Origin: Solirubrobacter sp963736505
GTDB taxonomy: Bacteria; Actinomycetota; Thermoleophilia; Solirubrobacterales; Solirubrobacteraceae
DNA length: 64,000 nucleotides
NCBI GenBank assembly: GCA_963736505.1
Contig: CAVTOZ010000002.1
Span: forward strand, 294,892-358,891
Reading direction: 5' to 3'
In this document: positions 34,645-43,673 of the stretch, piece after piece
How positions within the stretch are numbered: the first letter of the stretch is position 1
Layout of the letters: the number at the start of each line of letters is the position of its first letter
Made by a program: the position numbers and the translations under genes
Notes under the pieces: generated by a model
Databases searched by the model: none
The model's input: the letters and a program-made list of their open reading frames with translations, nothing else
Told to the model about the DNA's origin: nothing

Positions 34645-35094
34645 TTACCGAGGCGTCTCCTCGCGCGCCTCGGCGTCTTCCGCGACTGACTCGCGGTGGA
34701 AGCGTGCCGGCCGGTCCTCGTCGGCGGCGACGGTGTCGTCGGACATGGCCGACGTGCCGGCGAAGTGCTCGCGCTCGTCGTCGGCGATCAGCTCGTGATC
34801 GGCCATGCCGCGCTCGTGCAGCCCGGCCTTCTCGGCGTGCAGCTCGGCCTGCGCGCGCTCGGCCTGGGCCTCGCGCTCGGCGATCCGCGCGCGCTGCTCC
34901 GCCTCGGCGGCGTCGCGCTCGCGTACCTCGGCCTCGCGCCTGTGCTCGCCGGCGACGCGCTCGCGCCGCTCGGACAGCTCGCGCTCGCGCTTCTGCACGC
35001 GGGCGCGAGCACGCATGCGGGGCATCATGAACGCAAGAAGAGCGACCACGATGAGTGCAACCACGACGATGGCGATGATGGCGCCCGTTGTCAT
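34645..35094 (-). CDS. membrane-anchored coiled-coil protein
   Basis: ATG at 35094 behind GGAGGTACC, giving 149 aa. One N-terminal membrane helix (GAIIAIVVVALIVVALLAFM) is followed by a long, highly charged Arg/Glu helix (VQKRERELSERRERVAGEHR and so on) predicted to form a coiled coil, then an acidic tail. It is divergent from the PHP gene with 45 bp between starts. An inverted repeat CCGAGGCG / CGCCTCGG at 34648-34673 covers its last codons and could end transcription from both sides. Confidence 0.6.
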   Translation of the reverse strand: MTTGAIIAIVVVALIVVALLAFMMPRMRARARVQKRERELSERRERVAGEHRREAEVRERDAAEAEQRARIAEREAQAERAQAELHAEKAGLHERGMADHELIADDEREHFAGTSAMSDDTVAADEDRPARFHRESVAEDAEAREETPR

Positions 35095-35139
35095 GGGGTA
35101 CCTCCCTCCAGTTGGGGTTACCTGCAAGGGTTCCCGCCG

Positions 35140-35955
35140 GTGTCGCGGCAGCAAACGTTCGACCTCCAGTCGCACTCGACCGAGTCCGACGGCTCGCTGC
35201 CGCCCCGGGAAGTGGTGAAACGCGCCGCGCAGGCGGGCGTGGAGCTGCTGGCGCTGACCGATCACGACACCGTCGATGGCGTGTCAGCCGCCGTTGACGC
35301 GGCGCGCGAACATGGCATCGCGCTCACGCCCGCGATCGAGCTCAGCTCGGTGGGCGCCGGGCACGAGGACCTGCACATCCTCGGCTACGGGATCGACCAC
35401 ACCGACCCGCGGCTGCTCGCGACGCTGGCGGACTTCCGCGCCGACCGCGTCCGCCGCATCCTCGCCATGGCCGACCGGCTGGAGGAGCTCGGCCTGGTGC
35501 TCGACCGCACCCGCTTCGAGGGCAAGGACGCGCCCGGGCGCCCGCACCTGGCCGACGCGATCGAGACCGACCTCAGCCGCGACGAGATCTTCGCCCGCTA
35601 CCTCGTCCCCGGCGCTCCCGCCTACGTGGGACGCGAGCGCCCGACCGTGGCGGAGGCGATCGACGTCATCCACCGCGCCGGCGGCCTCGCCGTCTGGGCG
35701 CACCCGTTCTGGGATCTCGACGAGCTCGGCGGCACGCTGGACGAGTTCGCCGGCCTCGACGGCCTCGAGGCGTTCTACGTCACGCACACGGAGGCGCAGA
35801 CCCGGGAGCTGTGCGAGGAGGCGGCCCGCCGCGGGCTGCTCACGACCGGCTCGAGCGACTTCCATGGTCCGGACCACGACCGCTTCAACCGTTTCCTCGC
35901 GTATGACACGTACGGCATGACGCCGAATCTCGGTCGGATCGGGGTACTGGGGTGA
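35140..35955 (+). CDS. PHP domain phosphoesterase
   Basis: GTG at 35140 begins a 271-residue PHP protein. Metal-ligand motifs are in order: DLQSHSTESDGS (HxH-type), LALTDHDTVDG, HEDLHILGYGIDH, AVWAHPFWDLDELG and TTGSSDFHGPDH. This is the TrpH/YciV-like RNase-AM/3',5'-nucleoside bisphosphate phosphatase form. It is probably cytoplasmic RNA or nucleotide turnover. The formate channel gene follows by one base. Confidence 0.9.
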   Translation: MSRQQTFDLQSHSTESDGSLPPREVVKRAAQAGVELLALTDHDTVDGVSAAVDAAREHGIALTPAIELSSVGAGHEDLHILGYGIDHTDPRLLATLADFRADRVRRILAMADRLEELGLVLDRTRFEGKDAPGRPHLADAIETDLSRDEIFARYLVPGAPAYVGRERPTVAEAIDVIHRAGGLAVWAHPFWDLDELGGTLDEFAGLDGLEAFYVTHTEAQTRELCEEAARRGLLTTGSSDFHGPDHDRFNRFLAYDTYGMTPNLGRIGVLG

Positions 35956-35956
35956 G

Positions 35957-36826
35957 ATGTCGTTCAAGGACCCGCGGGCGATCACCTTCGCCGGCGCGGA
36001 GGCCGGAGCAGTCAAGGCCTCCCTCTCACCAGCCAAGGCGATCGTGTCCGGCTTCCTCGGCGGTGCCTACATCGCCTTCGGCGGCCTCGTCGCCATCAGC
36101 GTCTCGTCCGGCCTGGACCCGAAGACCTGGGGCACGCTGCCCACGCTGTTCACCGGCGCGGTCTTCGCGCTCGGCCTGATCCTCGTCGTGATCGCCGGCT
36201 CGGAGCTGCTGACCGGCAACATGGCGCTCGTCCCGCTCGCCGTGTTCCGCCGCCAGGCCAGCGCCGGCGCGCTGGTCGCCAACTTCACGTGGGTGCTGAT
36301 CGGCAACCTGCTCGGGTCGCTGTTCGTCGCCTACTTCCTGGCGATCAAGACCGGCGTGCTGACGGCGGAGCTGCCGCTGGCCCGGCTCGGCGCGATCGCC
36401 GAGGCGAAGGCCCACACCGAGACCGACCTGCAGATCTTCCTGCGCGCGATGGGCTGCAACTGGCTCGTCTGCCTCGCGGTCTGGATGGCGCTCGGCGCCG
36501 AGGACATCGGCGGCAAGGTGCTGGCGATCTTCTTCCCGATCATGGCGTTCGTCGCGATCGGCTTCGACCACGTGGTGGCGAACATGTTCTTCATCCCGGC
36601 CGCGATCTTCGCGCACGTGCAGGGGATCGGCTGGGACGACGCGCTGAAGAACTGGGTCTTCGCGTTCCTCGGCAACCTGCTCGGCGCCGGGATCTTCGTA
36701 TCCGGCTTCTACTACTACCTCTACGGGCGCGACGAGCCCGCCGCGGCGGAGCCGACGGGCCGGTTCACCTCAGCCACGGCGCGGTCGTCCAACGCGGACG
36801 CGACGCCGGCGCGGACCCAGGCGTAG
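35957..36826 (+). CDS. formate/nitrite transporter (FocA family)
   Basis: A 289-residue protein with the six-helix FNT fold: KAIVSGFLGGAYIAFGGLVA, then GSELLTGNMALVPLAVFRRQ, NFTWVLIGNLLGSLFVAYFL and VANMFFIPAAIFAHVQGIG. The ELLTGN (omega-loop side) and HVVANMFFIP motifs mark the channel halves. It converges with, and its last 35 codons overlap, the NrfD gene of the formate dehydrogenase operon, so it probably moves formate for that enzyme. The overlapped tail is polar and not needed for the pore. Confidence 0.95.
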   Translation: MSFKDPRAITFAGAEAGAVKASLSPAKAIVSGFLGGAYIAFGGLVAISVSSGLDPKTWGTLPTLFTGAVFALGLILVVIAGSELLTGNMALVPLAVFRRQASAGALVANFTWVLIGNLLGSLFVAYFLAIKTGVLTAELPLARLGAIAEAKAHTETDLQIFLRAMGCNWLVCLAVWMALGAEDIGGKVLAIFFPIMAFVAIGFDHVVANMFFIPAAIFAHVQGIGWDDALKNWVFAFLGNLLGAGIFVSGFYYYLYGRDEPAAAEPTGRFTSATARSSNADATPARTQA

Positions 36827-37788
36827 CGGAACATCAACCCGGCCGCGAGGTAGACGACGGAGGCGGCGTGCGAGAGCGGGGGCCGGCGCGTCGCCTGCAG
36901 CGCGAGCCCGGCCCGCACCGCCCACTTCGCGGCCTTCATCAGCTTCGATTCCAGCGGCCGGGAGATCGTGTCGTCCAGCCGCCGCTCGTTGATGACCGAC
37001 AACAGCAGCTCGGCGCTTATCGCGCCGGCCTGGACGCGGTTGAGCGCGACCCGCGTCGACTCCGTCGACTCCCCGGCCGCGGTGATCGCGAGCCGGCACG
37101 CGGCGGCGCCGGTGGCCGTCGCGGTGGAGACGAAGATCGGCCCGAGGAACAGGCGCGAGCGCGACCACACCGGCACGGCGGTCGCCGCCAGCAGGACGCC
37201 CGTGTAGGAGCCGAGGTAGCCCGCCACGATCGTGTTGACCGCGCCCACGGCGCGCGCTTCGCGCCGGCGCCCCAGCAGGTCGAGGCCGACCGCGGCGCCG
37301 GCGAGGTTGCCGAACACCGTCAGCGCCCACGCGCCCATCGACATCGGCGAGCGCGGCTTGACGACGCGCAGCATGTGCAGGAACCGCTCCGGCCGCCCGA
37401 GGTCGAGCACGAGCAGCAGCGGCGACGGCGCCAGCGCGGCGAGCGCGACCTTGCGCGAGAGCGCGGCGGCACGGTGGTCGCCCGCGAGATCGCACGCGAA
37501 CGCGACGAACGCCGCGCCCGAGGCCATCCCGCCGGTCCAGAAGTAGAGCGGGACCTCCCACGTCCACACCGGCGGCTTCATCATCCCCGGCCCGATGTGG
37601 TCGATCGGCGGCGTCTCGCCGGTCGCGTGCTCGGTCCCGGCGTACTCGGTGTCGTCGCCGTACAGGTACGACCACTCGCCGTCGCGCCACTCGCCGATGT
37701 GCAGCGCGACCTTCGCGTCGGACTTGGTGCCGAAGTCGGGGCCGCCCGGCGAGCCGAGCGCCGGCGTCATGTCGCGCTCGTCGCTCAT
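36721..37788 (-). CDS. NrfD-like membrane anchor of formate dehydrogenase
   Basis: ATG at 37788 overlaps the ferredoxin-subunit stop (ATGA), giving 355 aa. After a soluble N-terminus (about 1-75, ending PVWTWEVPLYFWTGGMASGA) come about eight membrane helices. The pattern LVLDLGRPERFLHMLRVVKP with MSMGAWALT is the polysulfide-reductase NrfD quinone-side signature. It is the membrane subunit passing electrons from the Fe-S subunit to quinone. Its last 106 bp overlap the convergent FocA gene. Confidence 0.93.
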   Translation of the reverse strand: MSDERDMTPALGSPGGPDFGTKSDAKVALHIGEWRDGEWSYLYGDDTEYAGTEHATGETPPIDHIGPGMMKPPVWTWEVPLYFWTGGMASGAAFVAFACDLAGDHRAAALSRKVALAALAPSPLLLVLDLGRPERFLHMLRVVKPRSPMSMGAWALTVFGNLAGAAVGLDLLGRRREARAVGAVNTIVAGYLGSYTGVLLAATAVPVWSRSRLFLGPIFVSTATATGAAACRLAITAAGESTESTRVALNRVQAGAISAELLLSVINERRLDDTISRPLESKLMKAAKWAVRAGLALQATRRPPLSHAASVVYLAAGLMFRYAWVRAGVASALDDRAVAEVNRPVGSAAAGSSRP

Positions 37789-38603
37789 CGCTTCGCCTGC
37801 AGGAACGCGGCCGCCACGCCCGCCGCCGCCAGCAGCCCGGCGCCGACCGCGGCCAGCGTCGCGGGCACGACGTTGCGCTGCGCCGGCGACTCCGCGGTGG
37901 CCGGCAGGCCGTAGGCCTCGGGCGGCTCGGTCAGCAGGAAGAACGCGCCCAGGCCGCCGGCGAGGTCCTTGTACAGGTACGCGCTCTCCACGCCGCGCGA
38001 GTGCAGCGTGGCGACGCGCCGCTCGGCGACGTCGACGAGCTCGTCGTAGACGCCGAACTGGATCGAGTCGGTCGGGCACGCCTTCGCGCAGGCCGGCTCC
38101 AGCCCCTCCTCCAGCCGGTCGTAACAGAGCGTGCACTTGGCGGCCCGGCCGTCGTCGTGGTCGCGGTCGACGACGCCGAACGGGCACGACGGGATGCAGT
38201 AGCCGCAGCCGTTGCAGATGTCGGGCTGGAGCACGACGGTCCCGAACTCCGACCGGATCAGCGCGCCCGTCGGGCACGCGTCCATGCAGCCCGCGTCGCC
38301 GCAGTGCTTGCACACGTCGGACATGAACACCCACGAGTCGAAGCCGGCGGCCCAGTCGACCAGGTCGGGCACCTCCTGCCGCGGCTGGTCGAGCTCGATG
38401 AAGCGCACGTGCCGCCACGTGCTCGCGCCGAGCTGGCCGGTGCTGTCGTACGAGCCGCCCTTGCGGAACGTGCCGCCGTCGGCCGGCAGGTCGTTCCACT
38501 GCTTGCAGGCGACCTCGCAGGCCTTGCACCCGATGCACGTGGTCGTGTCGGTGAAGAAGCCCATCCGCTGCGCGTCCGGGCGTGTGATCGACTGCTCGGT
38601 CAC
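37785..38603 (-). CDS. fdnH: formate dehydrogenase iron-sulfur subunit
   Basis: The GTG at 38603 overlaps the catalytic-subunit stop (GTGA), giving 272 aa. Four cysteine clusters for [4Fe-4S] centres are present: CIGCKACEVACKQWND, CKHCGDAGCMDACPTGA, CNGCGYCIPSCPFGVVD and CTLCYDRLEEGLEPACAKAC. A C-terminal helix (VPATLAAVGAGLLAAAGVAA) may anchor it. It is the electron-transfer subunit between the molybdo-enzyme and the NrfD anchor. The gene symbol is by role; the exact subfamily is not certain. Confidence 0.93.
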   Translation of the reverse strand: MTEQSITRPDAQRMGFFTDTTTCIGCKACEVACKQWNDLPADGGTFRKGGSYDSTGQLGASTWRHVRFIELDQPRQEVPDLVDWAAGFDSWVFMSDVCKHCGDAGCMDACPTGALIRSEFGTVVLQPDICNGCGYCIPSCPFGVVDRDHDDGRAAKCTLCYDRLEEGLEPACAKACPTDSIQFGVYDELVDVAERRVATLHSRGVESAYLYKDLAGGLGAFFLLTEPPEAYGLPATAESPAQRNVVPATLAAVGAGLLAAAGVAAAFLQAKR

Positions 38604-41600
38604 TCGTGGTCCATCGTCTCGGCTGGATGATCGCGGTTCGGCGCGGCGTCCGGCGGGCCGTCGTGCTTGCCGGCCAGGACCGAGGTGCCGTGCGAGGAGC
38701 GCCCGGCGCGCACGTCGCACACGAACGCCTTGGACTCGTGGATCGAGACGTTCGGGTCGCCCGACAGCCCGATCAGGTCGTTGGCCGAGTCGCCGCGGTC
38801 AGGGCCGGCGTAGCCCCAGTGCCACGGCAGCGCGATCTGGTGCACGGTCGCGCGGTCGATCTTCAGCGGGCGCATGCGCTCGGTCACGCGCGCGCGGGCG
38901 ACGATCTCGGCGCGCGGCGAGACGATCGTCACCCAGCCGCCGTCCTCGATCCCGCGCTCGCGCGCCAGCGCGGGAGAGATCTCGCAGAACATCTCCGGCT
39001 GCAGCTCGTCCAGCCACGGCAGCGGGCGCGACATGGCGCCGGCGGTGTGGTGCTCGGTGAGCCGGAACGTCGTGGCCACGACCGGGTAGCGCGGGTCGCC
39101 GGGCTCCGCGTGCGGGTTGTCGGCGCGGGTCCACTTCAGCGCCGCCGGATTGGCGTCGATCTCCGGGTAGAGCGCGTTCTTCACCGGCGACTCGAGCGGC
39201 TCGTAGTGCGTCGGCATCGGGCCGTCCAGCAGCCCGGCGGGCGCGTACAGCCAGCCGCGGCCGTCGGCCATCATGATGAACGGGTCGTCGCCGGAGATCG
39301 CGTCCATGCCGGTCGCGTCGTGCGGCGCGCGGTAGCCCGGCGGCTTGTCGACGGGGAAGTCGGGCACGTCATAGCCGGTCCACTTCTCGCCGTCCCACCA
39401 GACGTACTTCTTGCGCTCCGACCACGGGTTGCCTTCGGGATCGGCGGACGCGCGCGAGTAGAGCATGCGGCGGTTGGCCGGCCACGCCCACGCCCACTCC
39501 GGCGAGACCCAGCCGCCCTCGGCCTTGATGTCGCCGGGCTCGCGCCGGCGGGCCATGTTGACGCCGCCCGCGAAGACACCGGAGTAGATCCAGCAGCCGC
39601 ACGCGGTCGAGCCGTCGTCCTTGAGCTGGGCGAACCCTGGCACGGGCTCGCCGCTCGCGACCTCGTAGCCGTTGATCTCGCGCAGCACGTCCTGCGCGCT
39701 CGGCTCCGCGTGCGGGCCGTGCTCGGAGTAGTCCCAGCGCAGGTTCACGATCGGCCAGTCGCGGTCGGCCGTCGAGCCCGCGTAGTGCGCGCGCACGCGC
39801 TTGAACAGGTGGTGGATGAACCACAGGTCGCTGCGCGCGTCGCCGGGCGGGTCGAGCGCCTTGTCGCGCCACTGGACCATCCGCTGCGTCTGCGTGAACG
39901 AGCCCTCCTTCTCGACGTGGCTCGCGGCCGGCATCAGGAAGACCTCGGTCTTGATGTCCTCGGTGCGCAGCTCGCCGTCGCGGACCTCCGGCGAATCGCG
40001 CCAGAACGTCGCCGACTCGATCTCGTTGAAGTCGCGCACGACGACCCACTTCATCTGCGCCAGCGCGCGCCGCATCAGCCCGGCGTGCTGGGAGCCGACG
40101 GCCGGGTTCTGGCCCATCAGGAAGATGCCGTCGAGGCCGCCGTCGAACGCGCGCAGCATCGTGGCGATGTGCGAGTGGTTGCCGGAGATGCGCGGCAGGT
40201 GCTCGAAGCCGTAGCCGTTCTCCTCGGTCGCCGCGTCGCCGTACCAGGCCTTCAGCAGCGACACGATGTACTTCGGGAAGTTCGCCCACCAGCCGCGCGA
40301 CGAGCCGCTGGTGTCGATGTAGTCCTGCAGCGTGAAGTCGCCCTCGCGCGCGTGCGGCATCGGCAGGTAGCCGGGCAGCAGGTCGTACAGCGTCGGGATG
40401 TCGGTCGAGCCCTGGATCGTCGCGTGCCCGCGCAGCGCCATGATCCCGCCGCCGGGGCGCCCGATGTTGCCCAGCAGCAGCTGCAGGATCGAGCCGGCGC
40501 GGATCATCTGCACCCCGGCGGTGTGCTGGGTCCAGCCGACGGCGTAACACAGCGCCGTCGTGCGCTCGCGGCCTGAGTTGGCGATCAGCGTCTCGGCGAC
40601 CTTGTGGAACTGCTCGGGCGAGATCCCGCAGATGCGCTCGACCATCTCCGGCGTGTAGCGGGAGAAGTGGCGCCGCAGCACATTGAGCACGCAGCGCGGG
40701 TGCTGGAGCGTCGGGTCGGACTGGACGTCGCCGGTCATCATCCCCACGCCCGTCTGGCGGTCGAACGACTGCGAGGAGTGCTCGCGCCGGCCCGCCGACG
40801 AGGCGACGTCGCCGCCCTCGTACATCCACGTCTTCGTGTCGTAGGTGTTGTCGGTCGAGTCGAAGCCGCTGAAGAAGCCGCCGAGGTCCTCGGTGTCCTG
40901 GAAGTCCTCGTTGACGAGCGTCGCGGCGTTCGTGTAGTTGAGGACGTACTCCTTGAAGTAGCTCTCGGTCTCCAGCACGTGGCGGATCAGGCCGCCGAGG
41001 AACGCGATGTCGCTGCCGGCCCGGATCGGGACGTGCATGTCCGCCATCGCGCTGGTGCGGCCGAAGCGCGGGTCGACGTGGATGACCTTGGCGCCGCGCT
41101 CACGCGCCTTCATCACCCAGCGGAAGCCCACCGGGTGCGCCTCCGCCATCGACGAGCCCTGGATCAGGACGCAGTCGGCGTTCTGGAGGTCCTGCAGGTG
41201 TGAAGTGGCGCCGCCACGGCCGAACGAGGTCCCCAGACCGGGGACCGTGGAGGAGTGTCATATGCGCGCCTGGTTCTCGACCTGGATCGCGCCCATGGCC
41301 GTGTAGGCCTTCTTGAGGAGGTAGTTCTCCTCGTTGTCGAGCGTCGCGCCGCCGAGGTGGGCGAAGCCCAGCGTGCGGTTGACGTGGTGGCCCTCGCCGT
41401 TGTAGTCCTGCCAGCCGTCCTCGCGGGCCGCGACCACGCGCTCGGCGATCATCTCCATGGCCGTCTCGAGCTCGAGCTCCTCCCACTCCGTCCCGCCCGC
41501 GCGGCGGTAGCGGACCTTCTGCAGGCGGCCGGGCTGCTGGACGAGCTGGCGCGAGGCCGAGCCCTTGGGGCAAAGCGTGCCCTGGTTGATCGGCGAGCGC

Positions 41601-41815
41601 GGGTTGCCCTCGATCGAGACGAGCTCGCCGCCGCGCGTGTAGACGACCTGGCCGCAGCCGACGGCGCAGTACGGGCACACGCTCTCGGTCGCCTTCAGGC
41701 CCGCGGTGCGCGCGCCGACCGTCTTCGTCTTCTTCGAGACGGCGTGCGGGCCCATGCCCCAGTCGGCCGCCCTGCCGACCACGGGGAGCTTGCGCACTTT
41801 CTGCCAGGAGTTCAT
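38600..41815 (-). CDS. fdnG: selenocysteine-containing formate dehydrogenase catalytic subunit
   Basis: The frame from ATG 41815 runs to an in-frame TGA at 41258-41260 and continues unbroken to 38600. The flanking residues are VENQARI before and HSSTVPGLGTSFGRGGATSH after, and family members have Sec or Cys here, so the TGA codes for selenocysteine at codon 186. The whole protein is 1,071 aa, normal for the FdnG class. The first 100 residues hold the [4Fe-4S] motif CPYCAVGCGQVV with CPKG downstream; molybdopterin-binding segments follow (PRFGRTSAMADMHVPIRAG, ALCYAVGWTQHTAG). It oxidises formate to CO2. It ends at the ferredoxin-subunit start. No Tat motif is seen, so the enzyme may face the cytoplasm. 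Confidence 0.95.
41228..41260 (-). promoter_or_regulatory. SECIS element for selenocysteine insertion
   Basis: On the minus strand the TGA at 41258-41260 is followed by 11 nt and then GGTCCCC-GGTCT-GGGGACC (41228-41246), a perfect 7-bp stem with a GGUCU loop. The 18-nt distance from TGA to the loop and the loop sequence match, from memory, the Escherichia coli fdhF SECIS. A stem this stable inside a conserved coding region supports recoding by SelB. Confidence 0.88.
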
Positions 41816-42561
41816 CGCACCCGATCCACGCCCGTGTACACATTGACCCGATCTCCGCGCGCGAAGCCGGCCAGCGTCATCACTTGGTCATTTGCCAGAC
41901 GTACCGCGAGCGAGCTGGGCGCGCCGACGCCGACCAGGATCGGCGCGCCGGCCATCGCGGCCTTCTGGACGAGCTCGAACGAGAGCCGGCCGGAGACGCA
42001 GAGGATGTTCGGATGCAGCGGTGCGACGCCGTGTCGCAACGCCCAGCCGATCACCTTGTCCATCGCGTTGTGGCGGCCGACGTCCTCGCGCACCGCGAGC
42101 AGCTCGCCGGCGGGTGTGAAGAGGCCGGTGGCGTGGATCCCGCCGGTGCGGCCGAACGTCGGCTGGCGCAGGCCGTCGGGCAGGCGCGCGAGCTCCTCGC
42201 GACCGATCACCGGGCCGGGCCGCGCGCGTGGCGCGTCGACCTCCTCGAGCGCGCCCTTGCCGCACACGCCGCAGCTCGACGTCGTGTAGAAGTTGCGCGC
42301 CGCCGGGTCGCGCAGCAGCGGGCCGTCGACCTCGACGGTGTTGATGTCAAGCGTCAGGCGCGCCTCGCGCGGGCCGTCGATCAGCCCCTCGCCGTAGAGG
42401 AAGCCGAGCGCCAGCTCCTCGTCGTCGCCGGGCGTCCGCATCGTGATCGCCAGCGGCCTGCCGTCGACGCGGATCTCGAGCGGCTCCTCGACCGCGACCT
42501 CGTCCTCGAGACCCGGGGCGAGCACCGTCGCGTACGCCCCGCGGACCTCGACTCGGGTCAT
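41812..42561 (-). CDS. fdhD: formate dehydrogenase accessory sulfurtransferase
   Basis: ATG at 42561 overlaps the holB stop and its own stop overlaps the fdnG start, giving 249 aa. The FdhD motifs are present: ITMRTPGDDEELALGFLYGE, the cysteine loop SSCGVCGKGALEEVD whose Cys carries the persulfide, and LFTPAGELLAVREDVGRHNA. It passes sulfur from IscS-type desulfurase to the molybdenum cofactor and is needed for formate dehydrogenase activity. Its translational coupling to fdnG fits that role. Confidence 0.95.
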   Translation of the reverse strand: MTRVEVRGAYATVLAPGLEDEVAVEEPLEIRVDGRPLAITMRTPGDDEELALGFLYGEGLIDGPREARLTLDINTVEVDGPLLRDPAARNFYTTSSCGVCGKGALEEVDAPRARPGPVIGREELARLPDGLRQPTFGRTGGIHATGLFTPAGELLAVREDVGRHNAMDKVIGWALRHGVAPLHPNILCVSGRLSFELVQKAAMAGAPILVGVGAPSSLAVRLANDQVMTLAGFARGDRVNVYTGVDRVR

Positions 42562-43655
42562 GCCGCCAGCGCCTCCTCGAGCCGGTAGGCCAGCGCCTCG
42601 CAGGCGAGCTCGAAGCCGACATTGACCTGCAGCCGCGCGCGCGTGTCGTCGACGAGCTCCTGCGCCTTGCGCAGTGCGGCGGGGGAGCGTCCTTGCGCGT
42701 CGGTCGCGAGCTCCTGGGCGCGGTCGGCATTGAACGCGAGCTCGGGCGCGCCGGCGGCGACGGCGCCGACGTCGCGGAACCACAGGCCGGCGAGCTGGAA
42801 CGCGTGGTCGAGCGCGCCGGTCTCGGCGCGCCGCTGGGCGCGGCGGGCGCGCTCGCCGTACTCGGTCTCGCGCCGGCGGTGCTCCTTCTTGGGCAGGTAC
42901 TGCAGCTCCTCCGCGAGGGCCGCCTCGACCTGCGCGCGCGCCGCCGCGCCGCGCGCCTTCGAGCGCTCCAGCAGCGCCTCCCACGGGCGGCCGCGCTTGC
43001 CGTGCAGCGGGCCGCGGGCGAGCCCCTCGGCGGCGGCGCGAAGACCGGGGCCGTCGCCGAGCGCCAGCGCGAGCGCCTTGTCGGCGTCGCCGAGGCTGAG
43101 CCGCGCGCACGCTTCCGCGGTGTCCGGCGCGATGCCCTGGGACTGGAGCCGCTGCGCGAGCGCGCCCGGGGGCAGCGGGTCGAAGCGAACCGGCTGGCAG
43201 CGGCTGGCGATAGTCGGCAGCACCTGCGTCGGATTGTCGGTCAGCAGCAACAGGACGACGTATGGCGGCGGCTCCTCGAGCGTCTTGAGCAGCGCGTTGG
43301 CGGCCTCGTCGTTCATCGTGTCGGCGCGCTCGAGCACGAAGATGCGGTGGCTCGCCTCGAACGGCGTGTGGGAGGCGGCGCCGACGACCGCCTCGGCGAC
43401 GTCGCGGCGCAGCATCTCGTGCGCGCCGCTCGGCGCGACCCACGTCAGGTCGGGATGCGCGCCGTGGAGCGCGCGGGCCTTGACGTTGTCGGGGTCCTTG
43501 GCGTTTCTGGCCAGCAGCTCGCCGGCGAACGCGCGCGCGGTCGCGCGCTTGCCGGCGCCGGCCGGGCCGTGCAGCAGGTAGGCGTGGGCCGGCTGGCCGC
43601 TGAGCGCGGAGCCGAGCACGGCGCGGGCGTGCGGGTGGGCGTCGAGCTCGAGCAC
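42558..43655 (-). CDS. holB: DNA polymerase III subunit delta'
   Basis: GTG at 43655 (VLELDAHPHARAVLGSALSG) gives 365 aa. The clamp-loader AAA+ core shows AYLLHGPAGAGKRATARAFA (Walker A), the sensor region FVLERADTMNDEAANALLK, and EEPPPYVVLLLLTDNPTQVL with TIASRCQPVRFD (the SRC motif). The C-terminal half is helical. It is divergent from tmk with only 18 bp between the starts. Its stop overlaps fdhD, so the formate operon could be read from the holB promoter. Confidence 0.92.
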   Translation of the reverse strand: MLELDAHPHARAVLGSALSGQPAHAYLLHGPAGAGKRATARAFAGELLARNAKDPDNVKARALHGAHPDLTWVAPSGAHEMLRRDVAEAVVGAASHTPFEASHRIFVLERADTMNDEAANALLKTLEEPPPYVVLLLLTDNPTQVLPTIASRCQPVRFDPLPPGALAQRLQSQGIAPDTAEACARLSLGDADKALALALGDGPGLRAAAEGLARGPLHGKRGRPWEALLERSKARGAAARAQVEAALAEELQYLPKKEHRRRETEYGERARRAQRRAETGALDHAFQLAGLWFRDVGAVAAGAPELAFNADRAQELATDAQGRSPAALRKAQELVDDTRARLQVNVGFELACEALAYRLEEALAA

Positions 43656-43673
43656 GTGTGAAGATCCTAGGGA

